Of a stretch of DNA of 13,353 bases, positions 1 to 6,993 are shown piece by piece (positions within the stretch are counted from its first letter, which is position 1; every line of letters begins with the position of its first letter). The translations under genes were made by a program, and so were the position numbers. Under the pieces are notes generated by a model. The model ran no database searches, was not told where the DNA came from, and was given only the letters and a program-made list of their open reading frames with translations. Origin of the DNA: Lachnospiraceae bacterium (GTDB lineage: Bacteria > Bacillota > Clostridia > Lachnospirales > Lachnospiraceae); assembly GCA_009787745.1 (NCBI GenBank), contig WQST01000046.1, positions 1-13,353 of the forward strand. The letters are read 5' to 3'.

Positions 1-305
1 GTCCCCATTCCCCCGGCAAGTAAAACCGCGCCGACTTTTCCTTGCTTAATCGCTTGGATACCAATGGCGGTAAAGTCGTCCTTGCGAGCATTTATTTCAT
101 CAAGTTCCATTGCGTTAAGCGGCTCAATGACCCCTTTTCCCGCAATGACCGCATGATTTTTTAATGAATCAAGAACGGAAAAATCAATTTCTTCGATTTG
201 CTTAAGCAGCTTCACCTGACTAGCGGGCGTAAGTTCATTATAGTAAGCAAGCAGATGTGCTTGTTTCGTTTCATCCAGCTTTTTTAAAGCGTTTTGGTAG
301 TCCAT
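1..305 (-). CDS. UDP-sugar pyrophosphorylase (UDPGP family), N-terminal part only
   Basis: This partial gene reads leftward off the window edge; the first 101 codons are present. The protein begins MDYQNALKKLDETKQAHLLA and reaches the nucleotide-binding signature GAVLLAGGMGT exactly at the edge. That matches the LAGGxGTRLG loop that binds UTP in UDP-glucose/UDP-N-acetylhexosamine pyrophosphorylases of the UDPGP (UAP1/QRI1-like) family, which also have a helical N-terminal extension of about 100 residues like the one seen here. The expected role is cytoplasmic formation of a UDP-activated sugar from UTP and a sugar 1-phosphate for envelope polysaccharide. The ATG at 305 has a GGAGG site (311-315, complement) 5 nt upstream, which fixes the start. 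It lies 16 bp after the stop of the receiver-domain gene, so the two are probably cotranscribed. Which sugar is used cannot be decided without the remaining sequence. Confidence 0.85.
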   Translation of the reverse strand, partial: MDYQNALKKLDETKQAHLLAYYNELTPASQVKLLKQIEEIDFSVLDSLKNHAVIAGKGVIEPLNAMELDEINARKDDFTAIGIQAIKQGKVGAVLLAGGMG

Positions 306-321
306 ACCAACCTCCCTAAAT

Positions 322-828
322 TTATCCCAAATATTTTTTTAATGTCATAAGCATTGCGTTCATATCAATCGGTTTACCCAGAAAATCGTTCATCCCTACG
401 GAAAGGCATTCCATAATACTTTCGATTTTATTATCGGCGGTCATAGCGATAATCGGAAGCACATCAAAACTATCGGGTAAAATAGCTCTTATTTTTCGCG
501 TTGCTTCGAATCCATCCATATCGGGCATATGGATATCCATTAAAACAAGATTATAGCGCGTAGGGTATGCCCTGATTATGGCATAAGCTTCAAGCCCGTT
601 TTCCGCTTCATCTATGTACGCCCCCGTATCACCGAGTAATGAATTTACGATTTCGCGGTTTAATGCCATATCTTCAACTAACAGTAATCTTTTACCTTTG
701 AATAATCCGCGAGTGGCATCAATAAATTCTTTTGGAGTTTGGAAACTGAAATCAAACATTGATTTGACTTCGAGCGGAACATCGTTAGTATTGATGTCTT
801 GATTTAAATGAAAATCAAATATTGACAT
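322..828 (-). CDS. Orphan response-regulator receiver (REC) domain protein
   Basis: The 168-residue protein has an N-terminal segment of about 45 residues with no recognisable domain, then one CheY-like receiver domain (about 47-168). All phosphorylation-site residues are present: the acidic pair E52/D53 in LLLVEDMALNREIV, phospho-acceptor D98 in LVLMDIHMPDMDGFEATRKI, T130 in IIAMTAD, and K152 in DFLGKPID. No DNA-binding or enzymatic output domain follows. The sequence closely resembles the receiver found at the C-terminus of hybrid histidine kinases, so it is either a free-standing shuttle receiver or the surviving tail of a hybrid kinase. I chose the ATG at 828, which has GGAGG 11 nt upstream. 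The open frame extends 30 codons further, but that part is hydrophobic, lacks a ribosome site and covers a likely promoter. The UDP-sugar pyrophosphorylase gene follows at 16 bp. No kinase gene is in the window. Confidence 0.85.
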   Translation of the reverse strand: MSIFDFHLNQDINTNDVPLEVKSMFDFSFQTPKEFIDATRGLFKGKRLLLVEDMALNREIVNSLLGDTGAYIDEAENGLEAYAIIRAYPTRYNLVLMDIHMPDMDGFEATRKIRAILPDSFDVLPIIAMTADNKIESIMECLSVGMNDFLGKPIDMNAMLMTLKKYLG

Positions 829-877
829 GTAGTTACAAACCTCCAAAAATGGAAATTTAAGAAATAGATACGGTAAA

Positions 878-883
878 AGTATA
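878..883 (-). promoter_or_regulatory. Possible -10 box for the receiver/pyrophosphorylase operon
   Basis: Reading leftward, a TATACT hexamer lies about 50 nt upstream of the receiver ATG at 828. The -35 partner at 17 nt (TTTCAA) matches poorly, so this is a tentative call. It would let the receiver and pyrophosphorylase genes be transcribed separately from the dipeptidase gene upstream. Confidence 0.3.
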
Positions 884-965
884 ACATAGAAGGAAGGTTT
901 TTGAAAGATTAAATTCACTAATAGTTGCCCATTGCCCGGTTTCCTCCGGTGCAGTCCGGCGGTTA

Positions 966-2030
966 TTAACGCAGAAATTCGCGCAGAAATTCGCGGATAT
1001 TACGTCCAATAATGCCGATTACTTCGTTTTCGGGCAGACCGCATTCTAAAAGAGCCGCCGTTAATAATGGCATTTCGCTGTGATCCCGAAAGCAATCCAG
1101 TTTTTCATTTAATTGATAGGAGTATGCGGAGCATTCTTTTAATTCGGCACGGGCATAGGAATCACAAAGATCAAAGCCATAACAAAGATGTTTACTGCCG
1201 ACAAGATTTGCGATATGCATCGCATGACGGCAAAGCATGTCAAGATGATTTTCGTCTTCGTAAGAACCGGCGATGAGACTTAGGGCATTTATTCCGATTA
1301 TTCCTCCGCGGCGGCATAAGGAGCGAATTTGCTCATCGGTCAGATTACGGTAGCTTGGGTGAATGGTGCGCGCATTTGAATGGGTGGCGATAATCGGCTT
1401 ATCCGCCGCTTTCATAATATCTGTGAAACCATCGTCATTTAAGTGGCTTACATCAATGAAGCAGGAGAGTGCCGTGAGTTTTTCCAAAGCGGCAAAACCA
1501 TGCTCCGACAGACCGCCGGAAATAGGGTAATTATCTCGGGCGCGGCAACAACCGCCGGCGAGAAGGTTGCGGCGGCTCCATGTCAGGGAAGCGCCGCGGA
1601 CACCCAGTTCATAAAAGACATCAAGCAACGATAGATCAAGGCCAATGAAATCAAGTCCTTCTATGTATAGGATAATGGCGATTTTATTTAGTTTGTATGC
1701 GATATCAAGCTCTTCCGCGGTTTTGACGAGTATGACATCATTTTCGACACCTTCAAGGTCTTTTAGAAGAGCGGAGATTTGAAGGAGGGCATTTTTTAAC
1801 CCTGCTTCAGGCAGGACGGCATCATCAACATAGATTGTTGACATAACCAGATTAAGCCCTGCGGCACGGAAATTATCCAGATAATAGCGGCGGATAATAT
1901 CGGTTTCACCATTCCCGTGACGCAGGAGAATTTCACCTGCTAAATCTAAATGTGCATCAGCGACATAATTATCGCGGTGGAGGATTTGTGCCTGTTCAAT
2001 GTATTTGGGATTGACGGTTTGTATTTTCAT
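966..2030 (-). CDS. Membrane dipeptidase (renal dipeptidase-like, peptidase family M19)
   Basis: This 354-residue protein is of normal length for family M19, binuclear zinc amidohydrolase-fold enzymes that hydrolyse dipeptides, often including D-amino-acid-containing ones. The metal ligands can be placed: H27 and D29 in ADAHLDL, the bridging E125 in YIEGLD, H197 in FIDVSHLND and H218 in IIATHSNARTIHPSYRN, with D288 in GFDLCD as the probable late-strand acidic residue. The family signature continues as NLTDEQIRSLCRRGGIIGINA. There is no signal peptide, so the enzyme is probably cytoplasmic. The ATG at 2030 is the first Met of the frame and leaves the usual 26 residues before the first ligand. 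It has no Shine-Dalgarno sequence, and a promoter-like pair ends 7 nt upstream, suggesting a leaderless mRNA. The gene diverges from the transporter gene at 2227. The substrate is not known. Confidence 0.9.
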   Translation of the reverse strand: MKIQTVNPKYIEQAQILHRDNYVADAHLDLAGEILLRHGNGETDIIRRYYLDNFRAAGLNLVMSTIYVDDAVLPEAGLKNALLQISALLKDLEGVENDVILVKTAEELDIAYKLNKIAIILYIEGLDFIGLDLSLLDVFYELGVRGASLTWSRRNLLAGGCCRARDNYPISGGLSEHGFAALEKLTALSCFIDVSHLNDDGFTDIMKAADKPIIATHSNARTIHPSYRNLTDEQIRSLCRRGGIIGINALSLIAGSYEDENHLDMLCRHAMHIANLVGSKHLCYGFDLCDSYARAELKECSAYSYQLNEKLDCFRDHSEMPLLTAALLECGLPENEVIGIIGRNIREFLREFLR

Positions 2031-2037
2031 GTTTTAT

Positions 2038-2066
2038 ATTATGCTGGATGTGAGTGGGGAATGCAA
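2038..2066 (-). promoter_or_regulatory. Promoter of the M19 dipeptidase gene, possibly giving a leaderless transcript
   Basis: Reading leftward, TTGCAT (2061-2066) and CATAAT (2038-2043) are separated by 17 nt, a sigma-A-type arrangement. Only ATAAAAC separates the -10 box from the ATG at 2030, so the predicted transcription start falls at or within a base or two of the start codon. That agrees with the absence of a ribosome binding site. Confidence 0.45.
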
Positions 2067-2109
2067 GTACTGAAAGTTAAAGGATATTGATGTGCGGGTG
2101 ACACAGATG

Positions 2110-2138
2110 TTGAAATTTATTGTTTTGTAAATTATAAT
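2110..2138 (+). promoter_or_regulatory. Sigma-A-type promoter of the EamA transporter gene
   Basis: TTGAAA (2110-2115) and a perfect TATAAT (2133-2138) are separated by exactly 17 nt. Initiation would fall near 2145 and leave an untranslated leader of about 80 nt before the ATG at 2227. I see no convincing riboswitch or attenuator fold in that leader. Confidence 0.65.
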
Positions 2139-2226
2139 ACTCTGTGATATGATTTTCCGGTGAGTTGGTGCGAATTGGGAAGCGAAAATGTAAAGGAAAT
2201 CAGGCTTTGTCTGAAAATATATAGGT

Positions 2227-3114
2227 ATGGAAGTGAACCAAGCGAGACTCAAATACATATCCGCAATGCTAATCTTCGGAAGCGTTGGCTTATTCGTCCG
2301 GTATATCCCCCTGCCGTCTTCCGGTATTGCTTTAGGGCGCGGTATTATCGGCTGTCTCTTTTTGCTATTGATGATGTTCATATTACGAAAAAGAATTTCT
2401 TTCAAGCGCGTTCGGGCTGACCTTATCATCCTGATATTATCAGGCGCCGCTATTGGGATTAATTGGATTTTTTTGTTTGAAGCCTATCGTTATACGACAA
2501 TAGCAAATGCGACTATTTGTTATTATCTCGCCCCTGTGATCGTCGTTTTTCTTTCCCCCTTTATCCTGAAAGAAAAATTGACATTTATTAAAGTATGTTG
2601 TATTTTGGCGGCGATAACCGGAATTATCCTTATCACGGGAATCGGCGAGGAGCAGGGCGCGAATGATCTTAAAGGGATTATTTATGGACTGGGTGCGGCT
2701 TTATTTTATGCTTCGGTAATTATCTTAAATAAATTTTTCCGCCATGTGACTGATTTTGAAAGGACGGTTATTCAACTCTTTTTTGCCTCGGCTTCGCTTT
2801 TGCCTTATGTTGCGCTTACATATCCGAGTGATGGGCAAGCGATTGAGATAACAGGCGTTATTTTATTGTTAACAGTCGGAATTATTCATACAGGGTTTGC
2901 GTACTTTTTGTATTTTTCAGGTCTTAATGCGTTAAAAGGGCAGACGGCCGCTTTGCTTAGTTATATCGACCCGCTGACGGCGATTATTCTTTCGACGGTA
3001 ATACTTAGCGAGAAAATGGGTATTTTGCAGGTGGTTGGTGGTTTTCTGATCCTCGGGGGGACGATGCTGAATGAAATTTTTTCTGAAAAAAAACCAAAAG
3101 ATATGTCATTCTGA
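2227..3114 (+). CDS. DMT superfamily transporter with two EamA domains
   Basis: This 295-residue hydrophobic protein has about ten predicted membrane spans arranged as two EamA repeats (about 8-138 and 152-288), the standard length and layout of drug/metabolite transporter family permeases. Family-typical stretches include GSVGLFVRYIPLPSSGIALGR in the first repeat, NWIFLFEAYRYTTIANATICYY after it, and LLSYIDPLTAIILSTVILSE before the last spans. It sits in the cytoplasmic membrane and probably exports or exchanges a small metabolite; members move amino acids, nucleosides or drugs, and the substrate cannot be read from sequence. The ATG at 2227 has only a weak AGG 1-2 nt upstream, but it is the first Met before span 1. 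The stop codon overlaps one copy of the dispersed GTCATTCTGA motif. The gene converges on the hemolysin III-like gene with 24 bp between the stops and no visible terminator. Confidence 0.88.
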   Translation: MEVNQARLKYISAMLIFGSVGLFVRYIPLPSSGIALGRGIIGCLFLLLMMFILRKRISFKRVRADLIILILSGAAIGINWIFLFEAYRYTTIANATICYYLAPVIVVFLSPFILKEKLTFIKVCCILAAITGIILITGIGEEQGANDLKGIIYGLGAALFYASVIILNKFFRHVTDFERTVIQLFFASASLLPYVALTYPSDGQAIEITGVILLLTVGIIHTGFAYFLYFSGLNALKGQTAALLSYIDPLTAIILSTVILSEKMGILQVVGGFLILGGTMLNEIFSEKKPKDMSF

Positions 3115-3138
3115 TGCCCCCTTCGTCAGCCCCCTATA

Positions 3139-3789
3139 CTAAGCTATATAAAAAAACATAAAAATAAAATGACAAAAACTTCCGCCCATTACGAAGATAT
3201 GAAAAATTTCATGTGAACCGAAACTTCGGTGACGGGAATTAAAAAGCTTAAGCTTTAAAGCATATATAATCCCGCCGGCGGTATATATAAGCCCACCTGC
3301 GGCGAGCCAAAATAATGCGGCGGCATCAAGAGAAGCGGCAAGGGGGCCGATGACGACGACACAAACCCACCCCATCGCAATATAAATAAGCGACGAAAAC
3401 CATTTAGGGCATGTAACCCAAAGCAACTTAAATAACATCCCGATTCCTGCCAAAGACCAAATCGCGATAAGTAGATTGACGCCAATTTTTCCTTCCAGAA
3501 TCGTCATACAGACGGGGGTATAAGAACCCGCGATTAAGGCGAAAATCATCATATGGTCAAGCCGTTTAAAAAATTTGATGCTTTTATCGGAAAGTGAAAC
3601 GGCATGATATGTCGTGCTGGCTCCATATAAAAGAAGCATTGTTAAAATGAAAATCGATAATGAGATGGGTGCTAATGTATGAGCGGCATTTGCCGCTTTA
3701 GTTAGAAGGGGTATCGCCGCCAGCATAACCATTATCATTCCGATGAAATGAGTGATTGCACTACCGGGTTCACGAATAGTAATTTGCAT
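3139..3789 (-). CDS. trhA: Hemolysin III family (PAQR-like) membrane protein, TrhA-type
   Basis: The 216-residue protein has seven predicted membrane spans and the conserved sites of the HlyIII/PAQR family. The zinc-site residues are H62 in GASTTYHAVS, D78 in KRLDHMMIFALIAGSYTP, and the HxxxH pair H193/H197 in SHEIFHIFV near the C-terminus; the GSYTP signature is intact. Bacterial members such as B. subtilis YplQ/TrhA are linked to membrane energetics and lipid homeostasis, and the haemolysin name is historical. I chose the ATG at 3789, which has GGAGG with 5-nt spacing (3795-3799, complement), over an upstream ATG at 3819 that adds ten poor residues. The end of the gene faces the EamA transporter gene. 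The symbol is by family resemblance. Confidence 0.88.
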   Translation of the reverse strand: MQITIREPGSAITHFIGMIMVMLAAIPLLTKAANAAHTLAPISLSIFILTMLLLYGASTTYHAVSLSDKSIKFFKRLDHMMIFALIAGSYTPVCMTILEGKIGVNLLIAIWSLAGIGMLFKLLWVTCPKWFSSLIYIAMGWVCVVVIGPLAASLDAAALFWLAAGGLIYTAGGIIYALKLKLFNSRHRSFGSHEIFHIFVMGGSFCHFIFMFFYIA

Positions 3790-3844
3790 AATGACCTCCG
3801 AAATTATATAATCTAGCATTGAAAACTACATGCGATATAGTAGT

Positions 3845-3873
3845 ATACTATGTCATATTATTTCCGATGTCAA
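3845..3873 (-). promoter_or_regulatory. Promoter of the trhA-like gene with an overlapping 10-bp palindrome
   Basis: Reading leftward, a perfect TTGACA (3868-3873) is followed after 17 nt by TAGTAT (3845-3850); a better -10 match, TATACT (3842-3847), lies at a longer 20-nt spacing. The self-complementary TAGTATACTA (3841-3850) covers the -10 region and could be an operator, but a 10-bp palindrome is expected by chance several times in a window of this size. Confidence 0.45.
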
Positions 3874-3938
3874 TAGAAATATTCATTTATTTAGAAAAGT
3901 TTGTTAATATGTTCGTTAATATACCATTTATGCGGGTA

Positions 3939-4205
3939 TTAATCTTCTTCAATAACTTGGATTTCCAGAAAATCAAATTCAATATTTTCAATGAAATTAT
4001 CCTGATAAAAACGGACTTTGGCATGGCGCTTAAAATCGCGGATGTTGACGTCCAGCCAGACGGGCTTACCTAAATCGAAATCATAACAAACCCGCTCCAA
4101 TGCATTCATAACCTTATGAGTACGGGTATCGTCAGCATCATTACAGATGACGGTATCTTTAACCATTCTATTTTCCGCAAAAATTTTTGCCCATAACCGA
4201 AACAC
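3939..4205 (-). CDS. Small conserved-looking protein of unknown function, GTG start
   Basis: An 88-residue soluble protein beginning (V)FRLWAKIFAENRMVKDTVI. It has no signal peptide or membrane span. The middle contains RTHKVMNALERVCYDFDLG followed by KPVWLDVNIRDFKRHAK, and it ends in the acidic EIQVIEED. I have a memory-based impression that similar short proteins (RLWGKI...DTV...ALE..C..FDLGKP.WL...) are widespread in Clostridia as conserved hypotheticals, but I cannot name a family. The GTG at 4205 is strongly supported by GGAGG (4214-4218, complement) with 8-nt spacing, and the sequence begins immediately with the conserved-looking part. It lies on its own, 163 bp from the end of the NAD-kinase-like gene upstream. 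A fragment of the dispersed repeat (4225-4242) sits just upstream of its ribosome site. Confidence 0.75.
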   Translation of the reverse strand: MFRLWAKIFAENRMVKDTVICNDADDTRTHKVMNALERVCYDFDLGKPVWLDVNIRDFKRHAKVRFYQDNFIENIEFDFLEIQVIEED

Positions 4206-4224
4206 TTTGCTGACCTCCGTTAAC

Positions 4225-4242
4225 CCCTGTCATTCTGAGCCG
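4225..4242 (+). repeat. Half-copy of the dispersed CATTCTGAG repeat
   Basis: The segment CCCTGTCATTCTGAGCCG, apart from a 2-nt insertion, matches the complement of the right arm of the inverted repeat at 8698-8727. Only one arm is present and no partner follows, so it looks like a decayed or truncated element. It lies 20 nt upstream of the GTG at 4205. Confidence 0.45.
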
Positions 4243-4368
4243 ACAATAAAACGTATCCAATATGAAAGTGCCGATAATATTTTTTGCCAATAACTACCAA
4301 TACGAACGGCTATATGCGTGTTTGACGGTTTTTGCACAATGATTAGAAACAGTAATCAATTAAAACCA

Positions 4369-5301
4369 TCACACTACCAAATAACCTTTCTTCGACGCAA
4401 TAGATATTTTCACTTCAATGCCGGAGTTAAATTTCAGAAAGTCCTGTTCAATTCCATCGCTGAAGATCACACCATTCTCCGGCATTTGCGAAGCAATTTG
4501 CAATGATGAACCTTCAATTTTTCCAAAAACAAGGCTTGTGCCGGTGGTATTGCTGGGGAATGGTTCACGCACAGAATAATACAGATAATCGCTGTCCCAT
4601 TTCGGTGTGCCAACCTCGCCGTGTATTTCGTGTCCGACTATGGTTTCGGCAATTTCCTTCGCGCCGGTGATAACGCTTTTTAACCAGCCCGTTGAACCAA
4701 GACCGGTGGACACGATAATTCCGCTGGATGATTGGTTTTCTTCCCGCCCGTCGATTCTAATGCAATATCTCGCTGAAACATGGGTTTGCCTACCGATGAA
4801 AAAGTCATTGACAGCCAAGAGGTTTTGCCCGTCATTTAATTCGGCAATCGCCATTGTAATTTCTTTTTTTGGTCTGTGGTTGACCAATACATCTCGGACA
4901 ATATGTGGAAGATCGGATTCCCGAAACGGTAAAAGCACGCCGTCATATCTGGCCGGATCAGGATTCACGGCGATAAGTGGTTGACCGTTCAAGTATTTCA
5001 ACGTGTTCGCTACCAATCCGTCCTGTCCAATAACAACCACAATATCATCCTTGCCGAATATAAAACTCGGCACATACTCCCGGTCGATCTGCTGTACCCG
5101 CGCCATGTCTTGCAAACGATTGAACGAAGCGGAAACAGTGCCTTTATAGATGTTTGATTCTTCAACATACTCGTCAATATCACCGCCCATATTTTTAACA
5201 TAAAATGCGGCCTGCGTCATGTTGTTGAACCTTCTGACCAGTTCGTCGGCGCGGGTCTGTTTTGTTACAATTACGATTTTACGTTCAGATAAATGTATCA
5301 T
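4369..5301 (-). CDS. Divergent NAD-kinase-fold protein paired with an SPFH protein
   Basis: The 310-residue protein resembles ATP-NAD kinases. In place of the usual GGDGT catalytic loop it has IGQDGLVANTLKYL (G92-Q93-D94-G95), keeping the catalytic Asp; then comes NPDPARYDG, then AVNDFFIG (N165-D166, the NE/ND site), and a C-terminal VSTGLGSTGWLKS corresponding to the STPTGSTAY adenine-site segment. The N-terminal 80 residues do not look like the standard nucleotide-binding half. The fold is therefore credible but the substrate is open: NAD/NADH, another nucleotide, a lipid or a sugar. The ATG at 5301 overlaps the stop of the SPFH gene in an ATGA (5298-5301), so translation is probably coupled and the two proteins probably work together at the membrane. 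It ends the operon; no terminator hairpin is obvious after 4369. Confidence 0.72.
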   Translation of the reverse strand: MIHLSERKIVIVTKQTRADELVRRFNNMTQAAFYVKNMGGDIDEYVEESNIYKGTVSASFNRLQDMARVQQIDREYVPSFIFGKDDIVVVIGQDGLVANTLKYLNGQPLIAVNPDPARYDGVLLPFRESDLPHIVRDVLVNHRPKKEITMAIAELNDGQNLLAVNDFFIGRQTHVSARYCIRIDGREENQSSSGIIVSTGLGSTGWLKSVITGAKEIAETIVGHEIHGEVGTPKWDSDYLYYSVREPFPSNTTGTSLVFGKIEGSSLQIASQMPENGVIFSDGIEQDFLKFNSGIEVKISIASKKGYLVV

Positions 5302-6314
5302 TCTATCATCATCTCACGAATCAAGTCGGGCGTTATATTCAAGTGTCCGATTTTTTCTGCATTGCCGGCCAGATTTTGAAAGGCATTTGCTATGAGAGTT
5401 TGCGGTTGCATACCTATGGCGGCCAATGCTCTGATAACGTCGGTATCAACGCCGGACAGCGCGGACATCATTGCTTTTAATTCATACGCTTTTGCATCTG
5501 CTTCGGCTTTGCTATTTTCAGCAGCAAGCGCAATCAAAGTTTTCCTTTTTTCCTCAAGATTGATTTCCGCGTCAAGTTGCTCGTTTTTTAATTCGTTTTG
5601 TTTTTTCATTTCAGCTTGCTCGGCATCAAGCTGCGTTTCGCGTACTTGGCGACGTTTATTTTCTATAGCGATTTCAGTATTGTATTCGTTCTCCTTAACG
5701 CCGCGTTCCTGTTCAATAGAAGCGTTCCGCCGTTCATAGATTGCATCGTCGGACATCTTTAATATTCTTTCTCTTGTTTCCGCTTCAAGCGCCCGCGAAG
5801 TATCTTTGTTCGGTTGAACGGCCAAAACCGTTAATCCCATAATCTCAATGCCAAGCAATCGGATTTCTTCATTTCCGCGCATATCTTCAAGAATGTTATT
5901 CGCCAGCGACTCGCTTGAGCGGATTGCATCTGAAAGTTTGAGATCTTCTAAATGCTTTTTAGCCATAACCCGGACAAGGTTACTAACCCGCACAGGGAGT
6001 TTTTGTGGGTCGTCTGATATGTAACTTTTATTTCCGTTTTTGATTGCTAACGTAAAGTTTAGAAGTCCGACCACATTTTTACGGTCAACAATGCGGTAAG
6101 TAACCTGTCCCTGAATGGAGACGGTTTGAAAATCAGCCGTGACTTCCTCAAACATAAATGGGCAATCACTGCTGGCAATGGACACCATGACAATGGAAGT
6201 TGTAGGCGCATAGTAGTAAAATGAAATGCCCGCTCCTTCCTTAACGACCTTGCCGTTTTTGTATTTGAGTACATACTCACTCGGCTGAAATTTGATGAAC
6301 TTGATTCCAAACAT
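5298..6314 (-). CDS. SPFH/band-7 domain protein
   Basis: The 338-residue protein starts MFGIKFIKFQPSEYVLKYKN and carries an SPFH domain at about 5-170, including DFQTVSIQGQVTYRIVDRKN, PVRVSNLVRV and GIEIMGLTVLAVQPN. A long charged, Ala/Glu/Lys-rich coiled coil follows (about 170-270), then a short flotillin-like tail, ALAAIGMQPQTLIANAFQNLA. SPFH proteins oligomerise on membranes and act as scaffolds for proteases or signalling enzymes. There is no clear N-terminal membrane span, so attachment may be peripheral or the protein may be cytoplasmic. I chose the ATG at 6314: a GAGGAGG site (6322-6328, complement) lies 7 nt upstream, and the ten extra residues of the longer frame (MRKKQRGGVT) are that ribosome site read as codons. 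It is coupled by a 4-bp overlap to the NAD-kinase-like gene. Confidence 0.85.
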   Translation of the reverse strand: MFGIKFIKFQPSEYVLKYKNGKVVKEGAGISFYYYAPTTSIVMVSIASSDCPFMFEEVTADFQTVSIQGQVTYRIVDRKNVVGLLNFTLAIKNGNKSYISDDPQKLPVRVSNLVRVMAKKHLEDLKLSDAIRSSESLANNILEDMRGNEEIRLLGIEIMGLTVLAVQPNKDTSRALEAETRERILKMSDDAIYERRNASIEQERGVKENEYNTEIAIENKRRQVRETQLDAEQAEMKKQNELKNEQLDAEINLEEKRKTLIALAAENSKAEADAKAYELKAMMSALSGVDTDVIRALAAIGMQPQTLIANAFQNLAGNAEKIGHLNITPDLIREMMIE

Positions 6315-6344
6315 CGTAACGCCTCCTCGTTGTTTTTTGCGCAA

Positions 6345-6993
6345 ATTTCTTATATTCTATCAAAACCTTTGAAATTACTTATCCATTCTGAATGTCGGCG
6401 GTATTGGCGACTCCCTCGTTGAGATTTCTTAAAACTCCTGGTATCGGTTTTCGGGTCTTTGAAAAATCAACGGCACGGTCATAAAAGTGGACGGGGCATT
6501 TTCCGGCAGTAGAATATTAGTATGAACGATGCCCTGCTTTTTTGTATAATCGGGGATGTAACCACACTTACTACCCCGCCGGTTATTCGATGGGAGAACC
6601 TTACGCACGACACTTCATTACTTGCCAATACTGATTTTTGGCTTTATAATAAAAATGCGTTAGTCTTTTGATTCTTCAACTACAAAGTTATATTAACATA
6701 ACTATGTAGCCGGTGCAAACATAAATTGGAATCTCTTGAAATCAGAGATTTATGATAAAAGCAGCTCCTTTCTGTATAGCTAAAACGCTTTATTTATGCC
6801 GTAAATGAGCCGACCGCCCTGCTATTTTAGTAGGCTAGTTTCAAACAAAGTTTTTAAGCGATATGGTATTCAAACTCATGAGCGTATCCTTAGATTTTAC
6901 ACATAGCCAGATTCCTTGCTTGTCCATTGAATGAGATTTGACATTTCGATATTTTACTTATGGTGGTGAATAGGAATCGGAAAGGAGCGAAAA
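6345..6993. other. Gene-poor stretch of about 650 bp
   Basis: No long ORF with coding character is present on either strand. The left part (6429-6608) contains a 59-codon minus-strand ORF, listed separately. The rest is AT-rich with frequent stops in all frames. The only structured element I see is a 7-bp inverted repeat AATCTCT/AGAGATT (6730-6736 and 6744-6750, 7-nt loop) without a T tract. A TTGACA hexamer at 6938-6943 has no convincing -10 partner before the lipoprotein gene. I see no tRNA-like or transposon-end sequence. Decayed genes are a plausible origin. Confidence 0.5.
6429..6608 (-). CDS. Possible 59-codon ORF or gene remnant
   Basis: From a GTG at 6608 the minus strand is open for 59 codons to TAA. 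The peptide reads like real protein rather than random frame: RRGSKCGYIPDYTKKQG, then NILLPENAPSTFMTVPLIF and QRPENRYQEF at the end. There is no good ribosome site before the GTG; tandem stops TAA TGA lie just upstream in frame. It could be a short gene with an unusual start or the C-terminal remnant of a larger decayed gene. I recognise no family. It lies about 115 bp upstream of the SPFH gene on the same strand. Confidence 0.25.
   Translation of the reverse strand: MRKVLPSNNRRGSKCGYIPDYTKKQGIVHTNILLPENAPSTFMTVPLIFQRPENRYQEF

Noticed and set aside
829..918. Thirty-codon N-terminal extension of the receiver gene (MNLIFQKPSFYV...)
   Set aside because: No ribosome site before its ATG, hydrophobic content unlike receiver proteins, and it covers the likely promoter; the ATG at 828 has GGAGG upstream.
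2160..2420. 86-codon plus-strand ORF starting before the transporter gene
   Set aside because: Out-of-frame shadow of the EamA gene; its sequence has no membrane or domain pattern.
2034..2429. 131-codon minus-strand ORF across the divergent promoter region
   Set aside because: It overlaps the transporter gene on the opposite strand and the promoter at 2110-2138; its composition is not protein-like.
3819..4073. 84-codon plus-strand ORF
   Set aside because: It runs across the trhA promoter and antisense into the well-supported 88-residue gene; only its first part looks hydrophobic by chance in AT-rich DNA.
5392..5739. 115-codon plus-strand ORF rich in Ser, Ala and Phe
   Set aside because: Antisense shadow of the SPFH coiled coil; Glu/Lys/Ala codons read on the other strand give exactly this composition.
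6500..6720. Group II intron or insertion-sequence remnant in the gene-poor stretch
   Set aside because: No reverse transcriptase or transposase motif, no domain V-like hairpin and no terminal inverted repeats could be found.
6730..6750. 7-bp inverted repeat as a terminator
   Set aside because: Low GC stem and no T run on either side; too weak to support the call.
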